A DNA stretch of 64,000 bases, taken from positions 1 to 64,000 of the forward strand of contig NZ_AEPF01000051.1 in NCBI RefSeq assembly GCF_000193735.1. The letters run 5' to 3'. This DNA is from Neisseria sicca 4320. Its GTDB lineage: Bacteria > Pseudomonadota > Gammaproteobacteria > Burkholderiales > Neisseriaceae. The notes below the pieces were generated by a model. The model had not been told where the DNA came from and searched no databases. It was given only the letters and a program-made list of their open reading frames with translations. Positions 1 to 9,310 of this stretch are shown piece by piece. Every line of letters begins with the position of its first letter. Within the stretch, counting starts at the first letter, position 1. A program made the translations under genes and the position numbers.

Positions 1-68
1 GATGTCTGTATGGCCGCAGGGCTTTTTTGTTTATCAGTCGGTTGAGAGAGACTGTTGTTTGGTATGGA

Positions 69-494
69 CTATTTACCACCTAGAAACGGGTTGATGACTT
101 TTAATCCGGCTGCGGTAAACGGGGTCGTATCTCGGGTAGCTACCGTCATATGGTGGTAACGGGCAATGGCCGCAATATAGCCGTCTGCCGCCGCAACGGT
201 GAATCCTGCCGCCCGCGCTGTTGCACGGACTTTGGCATAAGCAGTGGCAGCTTCGATGTCAAAATCCAAAATTCGGTCTGAAAATACAGGTAATATTGTT
301 TCTTCCAGTTTTTCCAACAACAGCCGTTTTTTCCCGCCTTCGGGAAGGATGGCGATGCCGAAACGCAGTTCCGCCACGGTAATGCTGGAAAGATATAGTG
401 TTTCCACCGGTTGTCTGTCCAACCAAGCAATGACAGTAGAGTCAGGCTTGGGGCGGAGCGGTTCAGAAATGATATTGGTGTCCAGCAAAATCAT
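69..494 (-). CDS. fitB: FitB/VapC-type PIN-domain toxin
   Basis: This 141-aa protein is a PIN-domain ribonuclease, the toxin half of a type II toxin-antitoxin pair. The acidic metal-binding residues expected of the family are visible at D5 (in LLDTN), E42 (in TVAELRFG), D104 (in AAADGYIA) and D122. Length and pattern match Neisseria FitB and plasmid StbB/VapC proteins. Its start codon overlaps the antitoxin stop (TAATG), so the pair is translationally coupled. It lies downstream of the transfer genes in the element, where such pairs commonly stabilise the element. Target RNA is unknown. Confidence 0.88.
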   Translation of the reverse strand: MILLDTNIISEPLRPKPDSTVIAWLDRQPVETLYLSSITVAELRFGIAILPEGGKKRLLLEKLEETILPVFSDRILDFDIEAATAYAKVRATARAAGFTVAAADGYIAAIARYHHMTVATRDTTPFTAAGLKVINPFLGGK

Positions 495-724
495 TAGAAC
501 TGTACCTCAGTTTGCTCTTTCCGTTCTATGTCTAAATCCACACCTCCTGCTTCCCGACCGATATCGGATAACAGTGAACCAAGACGGACGCGTTGTTTGG
601 GGCGTGCAGCTTGATCCAGTATCAGCCGTATTTCGGCTTCCGTACTCCGACCGGCGGCTAAGGCACGTGCTTTAAGGGCTCGATGGGTCTCTTCAGATAG
701 GTTTCTGACTGTAATGGAAGGCAT
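494..724 (-). CDS. fitA: FitA-like ribbon-helix-helix antitoxin
   Basis: The 76-residue product starts MPSITVRNL and carries an N-terminal ribbon-helix-helix DNA-binding fold with NLSEETHRALK and the family signature GRSTEAEIRLIL. The C-terminal tail (about residues 45-76) should bind the PIN toxin. Start 724 is chosen over an upstream ATG at 814 because AAAGGA precedes it at a suitable distance and because FitA proteins begin at this point. Proteins of this family bind an inverted repeat in their own promoter and repress the operon together with the toxin, so autoregulation is likely but its operator was not identified here. Confidence 0.88.
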   Translation of the reverse strand: MPSITVRNLSEETHRALKARALAAGRSTEAEIRLILDQAARPKQRVRLGSLLSDIGREAGGVDLDIERKEQTEVQF

Positions 725-812
725 ATCCATTCCTTTCGAGGGTGTTTGAATACTGTCAAATGCTATCATTTTTGTAAATTGATAGCAAGTGAGGTGGGTA
801 TTTTCTATAAAC

Positions 813-855
813 AAAAAAGCCCGGCCGCAGCACCGTTTCGAGTGCTGCGGCCGGG
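813..855 (-). terminator. Rho-independent terminator after the relaxase gene
   Basis: A 14-bp perfect GC-rich inverted repeat (820-833 and 842-855, loop of 8) is followed on the minus strand by a run of T. It closes the long leftward transfer operon and separates it from the promoter of the toxin-antitoxin pair. Confidence 0.85.
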
Positions 856-911
856 TTGTCGTTGCCGTATGGTTTCTGCAAATATGGTTTGTAGTATGTA
901 CGGGTTCAAAA

Positions 912-2147
912 CTACCGTGTCAATCCGTCATCCCCGTGTTCATGATGCGGGGACGGTCTTTCTGCCGATTGGCTATTGCTGCGTTCAACTGATGTTTCTC
1001 CGACAATGGATCGACCGGCTGCCGCAACGGCAATATCCTGCATAAGCTTCGCTTCCGTTTTATGTCCGCTTTTCGACAATTTTCGTGCCAGATTACTGAA
1101 TTGCTCGCTTTCATCAAGTTGATGCTTCAGGTTTTGGGTCAGTTTTTCAGCAGTCATGCCGTTGTTGACGGCTGTGTCAAACTGTTGCTGCGCCTTGGTA
1201 TCACGCGGCTGAGCGGCGGTTTCTTTAGCTAACCGGCTGATGATACGTGCTTCGGTCTTATGTCCCATTTTGTACAGCTCTTTGGCTATTTTGCCGTACT
1301 CATCCACTATCAGTCCGCGGGTGTGCATTATTTTCTTCCAAGACTGATGTGTCGGTCGTTCGTTGTGTTTGACGGCTTCAATCAGTTCTTCAGCCTGTTG
1401 CCGGTAGCGGTTCGGTACTTGGCCGCGTGATTTTATGGCACGAAAGACGCTGTTTTCCGGTTTTTGCGTTATTCCCCGATGCTGTCGCCTAGTGGCGGCG
1501 CACTGTACACCTTCTTCCCGGAGTTTTTCGGCAAAGCGAACACGCCATTCGAACAGGTCATTTTTACGCGGATTGAGCCGATCACCGAACTGATTACGCA
1601 CTAGTACGCACAGGTGGACGTGCGGATGCGGCGGCTCACCCTCTTTGTCAGACTCGTGGTGCAGTGCAAAGGCGTATTTGTGCCCCTCGAATTGCTCGGC
1701 AGCGAAGTTTCGGGCGGCATCCAGTACGGCTTGCGGCGGTGTACCTGGCGGCATCGACAGTACGATGTTCAATGCCTCTTTATGCTTGGTGTGTTCGGCA
1801 ATACCCAATCGTTTCCAGTCCTCCACCAAGTCGCGTACCGCCCGTTTACCGTTTAAGCGTTCGCCGTCATTGGTTTCAACCTGTATCTTGCCGTTGCGTG
1901 ATACATAGTCCAAATGGCCGCGTACTCCGGCAATCCCTTTTGAATTACTGCTGAGGCGGCGAGGTATTTTTACCATTACTTCGGGGTGCTTGAGAGCGGC
2001 GGCCTTAAGGTTGGTTAGGCCGCTGCCGGATTTCAACGGTTTTGACGGGCGGCGGCCGTGACCCAAATACAAGCCGCCCCGGTCTTTGGATCTGACGGCA
2101 CGGGTTTTATAACCTAAAAACCAGTCGTCTATGGGATTGGTCGCCAT
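912..2147 (-). CDS. Conjugative relaxase, MobA/VirD2 (MOB-P-like)
   Basis: This 411-aa protein should nick the transfer origin and remain bound to the transferred strand. The N-terminal nuclease domain (about residues 55-240) contains a three-histidine metal motif, HPHVHL (H174, H176, H178), preceded by FALHHESD, as in RP4 TraI/VirD2 relaxases. Y81 in HLDYVSRNG is a reasonable candidate for the catalytic tyrosine. The C-terminal half is charged and helical with no helicase motifs. It lies 11 bp downstream of the MobC-like gene, the usual relaxosome pairing. The oriT was not identified. Confidence 0.85.
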   Translation of the reverse strand: MATNPIDDWFLGYKTRAVRSKDRGGLYLGHGRRPSKPLKSGSGLTNLKAAALKHPEVMVKIPRRLSSNSKGIAGVRGHLDYVSRNGKIQVETNDGERLNGKRAVRDLVEDWKRLGIAEHTKHKEALNIVLSMPPGTPPQAVLDAARNFAAEQFEGHKYAFALHHESDKEGEPPHPHVHLCVLVRNQFGDRLNPRKNDLFEWRVRFAEKLREEGVQCAATRRQHRGITQKPENSVFRAIKSRGQVPNRYRQQAEELIEAVKHNERPTHQSWKKIMHTRGLIVDEYGKIAKELYKMGHKTEARIISRLAKETAAQPRDTKAQQQFDTAVNNGMTAEKLTQNLKHQLDESEQFSNLARKLSKSGHKTEAKLMQDIAVAAAGRSIVGETSVERSNSQSAERPSPHHEHGDDGLTR

Positions 2148-2158
2148 AGTCTGCCTCC

Positions 2159-2671
2159 TTATTTTTTACGCCTTCGCTGGGTATGCAGTACCCGCCCGAC
2201 GCGCTCGGTGTGGTTGTTGATGATTTCGCGCAGTTCGGCGATGTATTGTGATGTCAGAGAGACAGGTTCACCCGCATTGAGTTTGTGGGCAATTTGGTTG
2301 AGATTTCGCCCGATACTCAAAAGTTGGTAATTTGAATGGTGTAATTCGTCCAGTTCGACGGCGGAAAGGATGGGATGGCGGCTGATATGTGTCTGTATGA
2401 TGTCGCGTATTGCATCGTTGATCGTGCCGCCACGCCGTTTAGCGGCCTCTTCCAAATACGCACGGTCTTTGTCGGGCAGGCGGATGGTAACGCGTTTGCT
2501 GCTTTTTGGGGGTGGAAGTCCGATCAATTCGGGTTCTTCCTTTTCTAGCTGCGCCTTCAAAAGCCGTTTTGCCATCCATGATACGCTGGCTTTACCATAC
2601 CGTTGTTTTGCCAGTTGCGTAAGCTCTCTAATTTCTTCATGGGTTAAACCATAGACACTGATTTCAGACAT
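2159..2671 (-). CDS. MobC-like relaxosome accessory protein
   Basis: The 170-aa protein has a central ribbon-helix-helix-like segment (RVTIRLPDKDRAYLEEAA, about residues 61-78) followed by a MobC-type stretch, LLSIGRNLNQIAHKLN (about 117-132), and a basic tail ending in RRRKK. Proteins of this kind bind near oriT and help the relaxase open and nick the DNA. The gene directly precedes the relaxase in the same transcript. Which DNA it binds cannot be seen; oriT usually lies close to such genes, and the 61 bp upstream contains only a DUS hairpin. Confidence 0.75.
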   Translation of the reverse strand: MSEISVYGLTHEEIRELTQLAKQRYGKASVSWMAKRLLKAQLEKEEPELIGLPPPKSSKRVTIRLPDKDRAYLEEAAKRRGGTINDAIRDIIQTHISRHPILSAVELDELHHSNYQLLSIGRNLNQIAHKLNAGEPVSLTSQYIAELREIINNHTERVGRVLHTQRRRKK

Positions 2672-2691
2672 GGTTCTTTTCCTTCAAAAAC

Positions 2692-2725
2692 AAGGTCGTC
2701 TGAAACCATGTTTCAGACGACCTTT
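2692..2725. terminator. DUS inverted-pair hairpin
   Basis: AGGTCGTCTGAA at 2693-2704 faces its complement at 2712-2723, giving a hairpin typical of neisserial terminators. Its presence inside the conjugative element shows that the element has resided long enough in this DUS-dialect group to acquire the signal. Confidence 0.75.
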
Positions 2726-2732
2726 CTTATCG

Positions 2733-4229
2733 TTATCGCCCGTAAAACAGTTCCTGTTGCTCAGGAGGCTGCTCCGGTTCGTTTTTTACATCTATACGCC
2801 CGTATTGGGCTTGGTAGAAATTCAGACGCGCCTGCATCTGCGTCTGTTCGGGCAGACCTTGAATCAGGTTTTCCATGCCCGCCTCCAAAATTCGGTGCTT
2901 TTTCTGCCCGTCGGCATTCATATCAGACAACCGCTGGCTATACTGTTCTTTCGCTACCAGCAAACGTTCTTCCAAGGTTTGCACCGGTTGCCGTGCCTCC
3001 TTTTCAGGCGGCCTCTCTGTTTTTACAGATGGTGAGGCAGACTTGGGAGTGGGACTGTTTTCCCTTGCCGCCTGTTCCCGTTGTCCGACAACATCCACAA
3101 CCGTGTCGGATTCCCGTACGGGGATTTTGAAGGATTCGGAATTGCCGCTCTGCCGTTCGGTTTGGGTAACGTGGGCTTCATTTTCGATAAACGAGACTTT
3201 GATGTCGTAGCGGCCTACGCTTTTATCCCAATAACCCGGTGTTGCGGAAACATAGGCATAGCCGCTTTCCTCCAGCCTGTCTGCAATCCAATTTTCGGAC
3301 TTGGCGTTCTCCAGCATTTCCGTTACGTCATTTGCCGTAAAAGGAATTTTGGATACCACGCGTTCCGCAAACAGATTGAATACGGCAGCAGCCGTTTCGG
3401 GACGGGTATCGCGTGCGTCAATATCAAATGCCGTATCCCAACCGTTCTCCAAGGCGAGATAACGTCCGCTCCGATCGAGGCGGGCGTACATGGTCATATT
3501 GCCTTCGGGATTCAGCGAACCGCCTTCCTGTGCGCCCATATAGGTTTTTTCTGCTGTCATGCCGCCCTGTTTCGTCCAGCCGTGATATTCGGCCAGCCGG
3601 TCGATGACGTTTTCGGAATAGTGCTTTTCAGACGACCTTTCTTCTGCCTGCTGTGCCGGTTTTTCAGATTCGCGATTCTCAGGTGCAGGCTTTTCGGTTT
3701 CGGGCGTGGTCTTGCGCTCCTGTTCTTGGCGGTGCAGGGCGAGGATGTGGTTATAGGTGTCGCGGAATTTGGCGAACTGTTCGCCTTTCACGCCTTGCAG
3801 GTAGGCATAGCCGAACTGCTGCTTGTCCTTATCCCATATGATGCGCGCTTTCTCCACGCCGCTGACGAAAAAGCGGTTCGGGAATTTGCGCCATTGGGTA
3901 ATTTCGCCGGACTCGATCATCGGTTTCAAAAATTCGGGGATGTCGGCATTGTTCACGCGGTCGATCGCTGCCTGTTCGCGTTCGATAGCACGCTGCGTTT
4001 TCTCAATTTCCTTGTCCGCCGCCCGCAAACCGTCGTTTTGGCGTTCCCAGCGGTTCAATGTTGCCTGTCCGTTGCGCTTGTCGTTGAGCGGTTGTCCGTT
4101 CGCACTGCGAACGTCGTCGAAATGGTTTTGCAGCCGTTGGTCGAACGCCGCCTGTTTCTTTGCCAGCGACTGTTGCAGGATTTTCATTCTTCTGCTGCCC
4201 GCAGGTTGCTTGTTTTCATTCTCTGCCAT
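2733..4229 (-). CDS. Conjugative-element protein of unknown function
   Basis: The 498-aa product is hydrophilic and has no signal peptide or membrane segment. The N-terminus (about 15-95) is a charged coiled-coil region. A middle block (about 205-375) is more globular (WDTAFDID, FTANDVTEMLENA, SGYAYVSATPGYWDK). The region after about residue 390 is low-complexity and Pro/Glu-rich, followed by another helical segment. It sits between the primase and MobC genes, where plasmids often encode primase or relaxase accessory proteins. I do not recognise a catalytic motif. A DNA-processing or regulatory role in transfer is only inferred from position. Confidence 0.6.
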   Translation of the reverse strand: MAENENKQPAGSRRMKILQQSLAKKQAAFDQRLQNHFDDVRSANGQPLNDKRNGQATLNRWERQNDGLRAADKEIEKTQRAIEREQAAIDRVNNADIPEFLKPMIESGEITQWRKFPNRFFVSGVEKARIIWDKDKQQFGYAYLQGVKGEQFAKFRDTYNHILALHRQEQERKTTPETEKPAPENRESEKPAQQAEERSSEKHYSENVIDRLAEYHGWTKQGGMTAEKTYMGAQEGGSLNPEGNMTMYARLDRSGRYLALENGWDTAFDIDARDTRPETAAAVFNLFAERVVSKIPFTANDVTEMLENAKSENWIADRLEESGYAYVSATPGYWDKSVGRYDIKVSFIENEAHVTQTERQSGNSESFKIPVRESDTVVDVVGQREQAARENSPTPKSASPSVKTERPPEKEARQPVQTLEERLLVAKEQYSQRLSDMNADGQKKHRILEAGMENLIQGLPEQTQMQARLNFYQAQYGRIDVKNEPEQPPEQQELFYGR

Positions 4230-4241
4230 ATTGCCTCCAAG

Positions 4242-4277
4242 AAAAAAACGGCCTGAAACCGCAAGGTTTCAGGCCGT
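4242..4277 (-). terminator. Hairpin terminator after the primase gene
   Basis: A perfect 13-bp inverted repeat (4248-4260 and 4265-4277) with a GCAA/TTGC loop is followed by a T run on the minus strand. It lies between the primase gene and the downstream 498-aa gene. Confidence 0.7.
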
Positions 4278-4300
4278 AATGAAAGAATCGGATTAAAAAC

Positions 4301-7096
4301 TCAGCGGCCGATTTCCACTTCCGGATCTTTCTCATGCTGCCGATCCCGGTCGTTCTGTTGCCGTGCCTGATCCAACGAATGCTGCGGGTTTGGTATCTGA
4401 ACCGGTTTGGGCAAATCCAGCTTCGAACTCTTCATTTTCTCGGCGGTATGTTCGTAATAGTTGGTCAAGGCCAGTTTTCGTGCATCTCCTTTCACCCCCC
4501 GAATTGCATCCATAACGTTGCGTTCGTGGAATTGCAGGTGGGATTTGTTGGCTTTGGACAGCTTTCCGGCCTTGGTCATATAGACGGCTTTGGACGATTG
4601 CAGCCGGGTATCCAGCGCGTCAGATTTCATCTTGGCCGCGCGTACCGCCACTTCGGCAGGTATTTCACCCTGGCCTATACCCTGTAACGGCACGCCTGCT
4701 TGGATATCGGCGGTATGGGAAGTATTGATGGTGGCATCGGAAGGTGTTTTGCTCCGCGCCAGCATTTCGTCTGCCTTGGACAGGGCGGCGGTGTCAGGTT
4801 GCCGGACAGAGGTTTCATGCTCTTTCTGTTTTTCCTGTTCGTGTACGATTTCCATGTCAAACATGTTGCGGTATGCAGCCTTTGTTTCCATACCGGTAAC
4901 TTTGCCGTTTTTGTCGTAAATCGGTACTTCCACCTCTACCGGCTGTCTGCCCAACGAATGAAGCCGGATGCGGTCGCCGACTTCCGCGCCGCTGCGTTCC
5001 ATTGCGTCGGGAATGTCCACGCCCCATACCGTGCGCTCTTTACCGTCCCGTTCAAGTACGATATACGGACTTTCCTTATTTTGGGCATTATGAAGATAGG
5101 GGGCGCTGCCGACGGTAACGATACGCTCACCGTCGGCAGGTACGGATGACTGTCCGCGGGTTGGTTCTGCCTTTTCAGACGACATATCACGATTTTTGTT
5201 ATGTTGAGGGGATGGAGAATTGCTTTCACCGGCTTTAACCGGTTCTCGCGTGTGCTGTTCTTCCACGCCGTTCAATGCCCGTCCCTCACGCAGGTGGTCG
5301 AGATAAGCCAAATCTTCTTTGGTCGGACGGTAGCCGGCGGTACGGATCCCCCGGCTTTCTGCTGCAAGAAACATTGCGCGCTTAAATTCTTTGCTGCCCG
5401 TCAGTTTGATGTTGTCCCAGCCTTTTTCTTTGACTACTTCCAACATATCATTGACGGTTTGCGTATCAGAACGGGCCGTGCTCAATTTGTTGCCTTTGTC
5501 GGTAAACATTACGGTCGTACCGTTTTCGGCAGACATGTATTTACCGTCTGAAACGATATACCGGTGGGCAATACTGTCGGGCGGGATATTGTAGTTCAGA
5601 TCAAGAACGGCTTTTCTTCCCTCATTTTGCAAAGCCCGCAGCGGTTCGGTATCCGATTCCTGTTGTGGGGGTGGCTCGGCTCTATCTTGAGTGGAGGCAT
5701 AACGTATATCTGTTCCGGTATCATTGTCGAAATGACTGCCGGTACGGCCGATACCGTATGGATGATCGGGATCAATCGGCTGATAAGGTTCGGTTGTCCG
5801 CTCACGCCGTTTTTCCGCGTATTCGATGCCGTTGACTTCTGCCTGACTTGAGGCTACAGCTTGCAATGTTTCGGTTTGTTGAATCATCTCTTCCTCTTTC
5901 TGTTTACCGGACTGTTCGGATGCAGGGCCTTCAGACGACCTGTCCGACGATTCCGCCGTATGACCACGCTCCGCTGCTTGCTGCCGTGCCTGCCATTCAG
6001 CAATCTCGTCGGCAATGGCCTGTTCCATATCTGTATCAAGCTGTATGCGGTGCTCGGACTCAGGAGCGGCCAGATTCCGACCTTCTGTCAAAGCCTTTCT
6101 GACGGCTTCGATGCCCGCCAACTGGTGCAGGTCGTTGTAGTCGCTCGGCAGTTTCGGTCTGCCTTGTCTATCCATTCCCGCCGTCTGTTGAAACTTCTGA
6201 ATCTGCTGCATACTGAATTCCGGCTCGATGGCAATAGCTCGACCATTGAATAAGGCTGCCGCCTGCCGGGCAGAATGCAAACCTTTTCCCGATGCGTCGT
6301 TATCGACCGCAATCGTTACTTTGGTGTCGGATGGTAGATTTCGCGCCAGTGTTTCGGACACCTTGACCATATTGTCTGCATCGAAAGCGACGATAACAGG
6401 CTGTCCAGTCGCTTGATGGATACTGGCGGCGGTGGCGAAACCTTCGGCGATCACCACGCCGTTTGAAATTTTGGATGCATCGCCGACAACCGTATAGCCG
6501 CCGTCTTTTCGACCGTCTTTCAAAAAGCGTTTGTCGCCGGTGGGATCAATAGATTGCAGGTTGTACAGTTGACCGTCGTAGAAAACGGGGATTTGCAATC
6601 TCAGGCTGTTGTTGTATTCGTTTTGGCGGATACCTGAAACTACGGCGGGATCGGTTATGCCTTTGGCTGTAAGGTAGGGGTGTGCCAATGTGGCGGGCAC
6701 ACTCTGCGCCCATATTCTTTGCGCAGTCCCCTTTACACGTTCGTAGCCCTCTTGCCGCAACCGTTCTGCTTCAAGCCGTTTGGTTTCGGATTCTGCCTGC
6801 CGCCGGGCTTTTTCGGCATCGGAAAGCGGAACATAGGGTTTTTCAGGCCGCCAGCCGTTCTGCCAGGCATGATAAAACAATGTACCGATACTGATATGTC
6901 CAGGTTTGAACGACTTCCATGCGGCTTTTGCGTCGCGGGCATTGTAACTGCCGCTTGTCTGAGACCATTCATCCCACAGGTGGAAACCGTCTTCACCCAT
7001 TTCGTCTTTGACGGCTGCACCCATACGTATCCACATATCGCGGTCGTCTGCACCGATATGATTTAAGGCTGCCCGAATTTCGTCATAATCTGCCAT
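4301..7096 (-). CDS. TraC-like TOPRIM DNA primase
   Basis: The 931-aa protein resembles the large plasmid primases that prime the transferred strand. Residues 1-80 look like a PriCT-2 domain (ALNHIGADDRDMWIRMG, then AWKSFKPGHISIGTLFYHAW). A TOPRIM fold follows at about 205-290, with VVIAEGFATAASI, PVIVAFDADN and TIAVDNDASGKG supplying the conserved Glu and Asp pairs. The C-terminal half is modular: a module around GWDNIKLTGSKEFKRAM (about 540-590) and another around SLGRQPVEVEVPIYDKNGK (about 700-740) resemble domains in large mobile-element polyproteins. It is transcribed between virD4 and the 498-aa gene. Confidence 0.82.
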   Translation of the reverse strand: MADYDEIRAALNHIGADDRDMWIRMGAAVKDEMGEDGFHLWDEWSQTSGSYNARDAKAAWKSFKPGHISIGTLFYHAWQNGWRPEKPYVPLSDAEKARRQAESETKRLEAERLRQEGYERVKGTAQRIWAQSVPATLAHPYLTAKGITDPAVVSGIRQNEYNNSLRLQIPVFYDGQLYNLQSIDPTGDKRFLKDGRKDGGYTVVGDASKISNGVVIAEGFATAASIHQATGQPVIVAFDADNMVKVSETLARNLPSDTKVTIAVDNDASGKGLHSARQAAALFNGRAIAIEPEFSMQQIQKFQQTAGMDRQGRPKLPSDYNDLHQLAGIEAVRKALTEGRNLAAPESEHRIQLDTDMEQAIADEIAEWQARQQAAERGHTAESSDRSSEGPASEQSGKQKEEEMIQQTETLQAVASSQAEVNGIEYAEKRRERTTEPYQPIDPDHPYGIGRTGSHFDNDTGTDIRYASTQDRAEPPPQQESDTEPLRALQNEGRKAVLDLNYNIPPDSIAHRYIVSDGKYMSAENGTTVMFTDKGNKLSTARSDTQTVNDMLEVVKEKGWDNIKLTGSKEFKRAMFLAAESRGIRTAGYRPTKEDLAYLDHLREGRALNGVEEQHTREPVKAGESNSPSPQHNKNRDMSSEKAEPTRGQSSVPADGERIVTVGSAPYLHNAQNKESPYIVLERDGKERTVWGVDIPDAMERSGAEVGDRIRLHSLGRQPVEVEVPIYDKNGKVTGMETKAAYRNMFDMEIVHEQEKQKEHETSVRQPDTAALSKADEMLARSKTPSDATINTSHTADIQAGVPLQGIGQGEIPAEVAVRAAKMKSDALDTRLQSSKAVYMTKAGKLSKANKSHLQFHERNVMDAIRGVKGDARKLALTNYYEHTAEKMKSSKLDLPKPVQIPNPQHSLDQARQQNDRDRQHEKDPEVEIGR

Positions 7097-7112
7097 TTCT
7101 TACTCCTTGTTG

Positions 7113-7145
7113 AAAAAACAAAGACCACTATGAAATAGCGGTCTT
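7113..7145 (-). terminator. Hairpin terminator after virD4
   Basis: A 10-bp stem with one G-U pair (7121-7130 and 7136-7145) is followed by a T-rich run on the minus strand, between virD4 and the primase gene. Confidence 0.6.
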
Positions 7146-7181
7146 ACGGTTTCGTTCGCTTTCACATACACTCCTCAAAAA

Positions 7182-9233
7182 TCAGGTGGCCTCTTCCAAA
7201 TCTTCCGGATTGATTTCGATGCCGGATGAGGTTTTTAAAATCTCGGCAATAACAGACAGGCTGTTTTCACCCCAGTTGCGGGCAATATACGGCACCATCG
7301 TAGCGACATATTCCGGTGGGCTGCCGGCCGGAATAATCGCTTCCAGTACTGAACGAGCCAGTTCTTCAGCATTAACCGCGTCACGCCAGTTGAAACTTTC
7401 CATCTCCTCCGGCGAAACATATGCAGGTTTAGAAACCTCGACCGGTTTCTTTGCCTCAATATGTACATTCAACTCGGGAACATGTGGGATAGGCAGGAAA
7501 GCGCGATCTTCGAAGGCGGGATCTTTGTAATAAATAATCTTTTCTGCATAGATAGCGGACATCCCTGACATACTGATAATGCAGTCGGAATCCGGCATGA
7601 CTTTGAGCTCGTCGGGGTTCATGACCGCACGTTTCTGATCGCTGATACTCACTCCGCTACTGCTGCTTTTACCTCGGGAACGGGACGTTCCTCTCGCCTT
7701 ATAGGTATAAAAGCCGATCAACTTACTCAATTCTTCCGCATCGTTTTGCTCGCGAGGGGAGAAAACCATACGGACGGCAAAGTTGGAGAAGAACGTCTGT
7801 CGTGCCGTACTGCCATATACTTCTTCCACCTGCGAAGGAGTTTGGAAGACGAGAATAGGGCGGATACCGTAACCGGCCAGATAGCCCACCCCTTTTTCGA
7901 TGGCAGGGATATTGCCCAGTGCGGTAAATTCGTCTAACAGCAACAGACACTGGTATTTCAATTTTGGGTTGTCAGACGACAGACCCTGCCGCACATTGAC
8001 ATCGCACAACTGGCTGAAAAACAGGTTCATCAGCGTGCCGTACACCTTCATTTCGTCGGGGGTAATGCCCAAATAAATCGTGGTCGGTTCGCGGCGCAGG
8101 TTGTGGAAAAAGAAATCATCGCCGCTCGTGGCCGCTTCAACGGCAGAATCAAGAAAAATTGCCAACGGTGCGGACATGGTGGATAAAATATCTCCGCTGG
8201 TCTTCGCATTACCGTTGGCAAACCCCATCAGCAGCGTTTCGCAGTTGCGGCTCAAGCGATATTCAGGGTTGGCCGCCCTAAGCTCGAACTCGTCACGTAT
8301 CCAGTCCTGCAAGGTTTTGCCGTTGCTTGGGGTGGTCAGCCGGTAGAGGTTGGCCATCGTCGTCAGGTTTTGCGGCAGGCTCAGATCGCGCTCCTTTTCC
8401 GTTTCAATCAGATAAAGCAACAGTCCGGTAAACAGTTTGCGCGCTTCCTGTTGCCAAAAATTTGAGTTGCCGCTGTCGCCCTTTGCCGTAAGCGGATAAA
8501 AGATTGCCGAGACACCCAATGCGTCCTTATAGGTATAAACAGGTTCGCGGCGCACATAAGTCAGCGGATTCCATCGGTGGCTGATAAGCGGCGCGTCAGG
8601 TTCTTCGGTATGGTAAGGCATCGTTCCCGACGGATTGAAGAAAAATACCTTCTGCCCGTGTTTGGCGCGGAATCCGGCGGTAATCAGAAAGTTTTCCTTC
8701 TTTACATCGTTGACCACCATACTGTGTCGGTAGTGCAGGCAATTTGGAATAACAAAGCCTACACCCTTGCCGCCTCGGGTACGGGCAGCCAAGTAGAGAA
8801 AGCCATCGTTTGACCAACGCAGATATTTCCCTTTGTATTTGCCCAAAATCAGATCCGGCACATCCTTTCCCTTTTTGCGTTTCTTTGCTGACGGGTTGTC
8901 CAACAACCCTGATTTCCTGATTTCGCGCTCGCTCGCAAACCTTGAAGAGCCGTGCAATTCCTTTCTTTTTCCCCGCAGAACCGAGACCAGTAACATAATC
9001 AGTCCGACAACAGGGATGGCGGCCGCAACTGCCGTCGAAACCTTCAACGGAAAAACCATGCCTTGCGGCAACCGGTCGAAATGCTGCCAATAGGCATAAA
9101 GCAAAGATAACGACGGTGCAGTTTTAAGTCCCAGCCATTTCGTATAAACCACCGCTCCTAGATACAGACCGACACATAGGGTAGTAATAGCCAGTAGCAG
9201 TGATAGCAGAATGTCGGTTACGGGTTTTCTCAT
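7182..9233 (-). CDS. virD4: Type IV coupling protein VirD4/TraG
   Basis: This 683-aa inner-membrane ATPase links the relaxosome to the secretion channel. Two N-terminal membrane segments (about residues 8-30 and 66-86) precede the cytoplasmic domain. The Walker A-like motif ARTRGGKGVGF is at about 150-160 and the Walker B LLLLDEFTALG at about 430. FQTPSQVEEVYG and FSNFAVRMVFSPREQ are typical of the VirD4/TraG family. An unusual Ser/Arg-rich patch (RGTSRSRGKSSSSGVS) lies near residue 525. Its place next to ssb and the primase fits a transfer-DNA-handling module. Confidence 0.92.
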   Translation of the reverse strand: MRKPVTDILLSLLLAITTLCVGLYLGAVVYTKWLGLKTAPSLSLLYAYWQHFDRLPQGMVFPLKVSTAVAAAIPVVGLIMLLVSVLRGKRKELHGSSRFASEREIRKSGLLDNPSAKKRKKGKDVPDLILGKYKGKYLRWSNDGFLYLAARTRGGKGVGFVIPNCLHYRHSMVVNDVKKENFLITAGFRAKHGQKVFFFNPSGTMPYHTEEPDAPLISHRWNPLTYVRREPVYTYKDALGVSAIFYPLTAKGDSGNSNFWQQEARKLFTGLLLYLIETEKERDLSLPQNLTTMANLYRLTTPSNGKTLQDWIRDEFELRAANPEYRLSRNCETLLMGFANGNAKTSGDILSTMSAPLAIFLDSAVEAATSGDDFFFHNLRREPTTIYLGITPDEMKVYGTLMNLFFSQLCDVNVRQGLSSDNPKLKYQCLLLLDEFTALGNIPAIEKGVGYLAGYGIRPILVFQTPSQVEEVYGSTARQTFFSNFAVRMVFSPREQNDAEELSKLIGFYTYKARGTSRSRGKSSSSGVSISDQKRAVMNPDELKVMPDSDCIISMSGMSAIYAEKIIYYKDPAFEDRAFLPIPHVPELNVHIEAKKPVEVSKPAYVSPEEMESFNWRDAVNAEELARSVLEAIIPAGSPPEYVATMVPYIARNWGENSLSVIAEILKTSSGIEINPEDLEEAT

Positions 9234-9246
9234 TACAAATACTCCA

Positions 9247-9271
9247 AAATAAAGCCCGCCAAAAGGCGGGC
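9247..9271 (-). terminator. Hairpin between ssb and virD4
   Basis: A 7-bp GC stem (9254-9260 and 9265-9271) around a four-base loop is followed by a T-rich stretch on the minus strand. Confidence 0.6.
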
Positions 9272-9310
9272 ATAGAAAACTCAGTATGTGGCAGGTGGTT
9301 GTGTCAGTCG

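Noticed and set aside
912..1117. Short alternative frames in the 3' part of the relaxase
   Set aside because: They lie within the relaxase coding region and have no ribosome site or family match.
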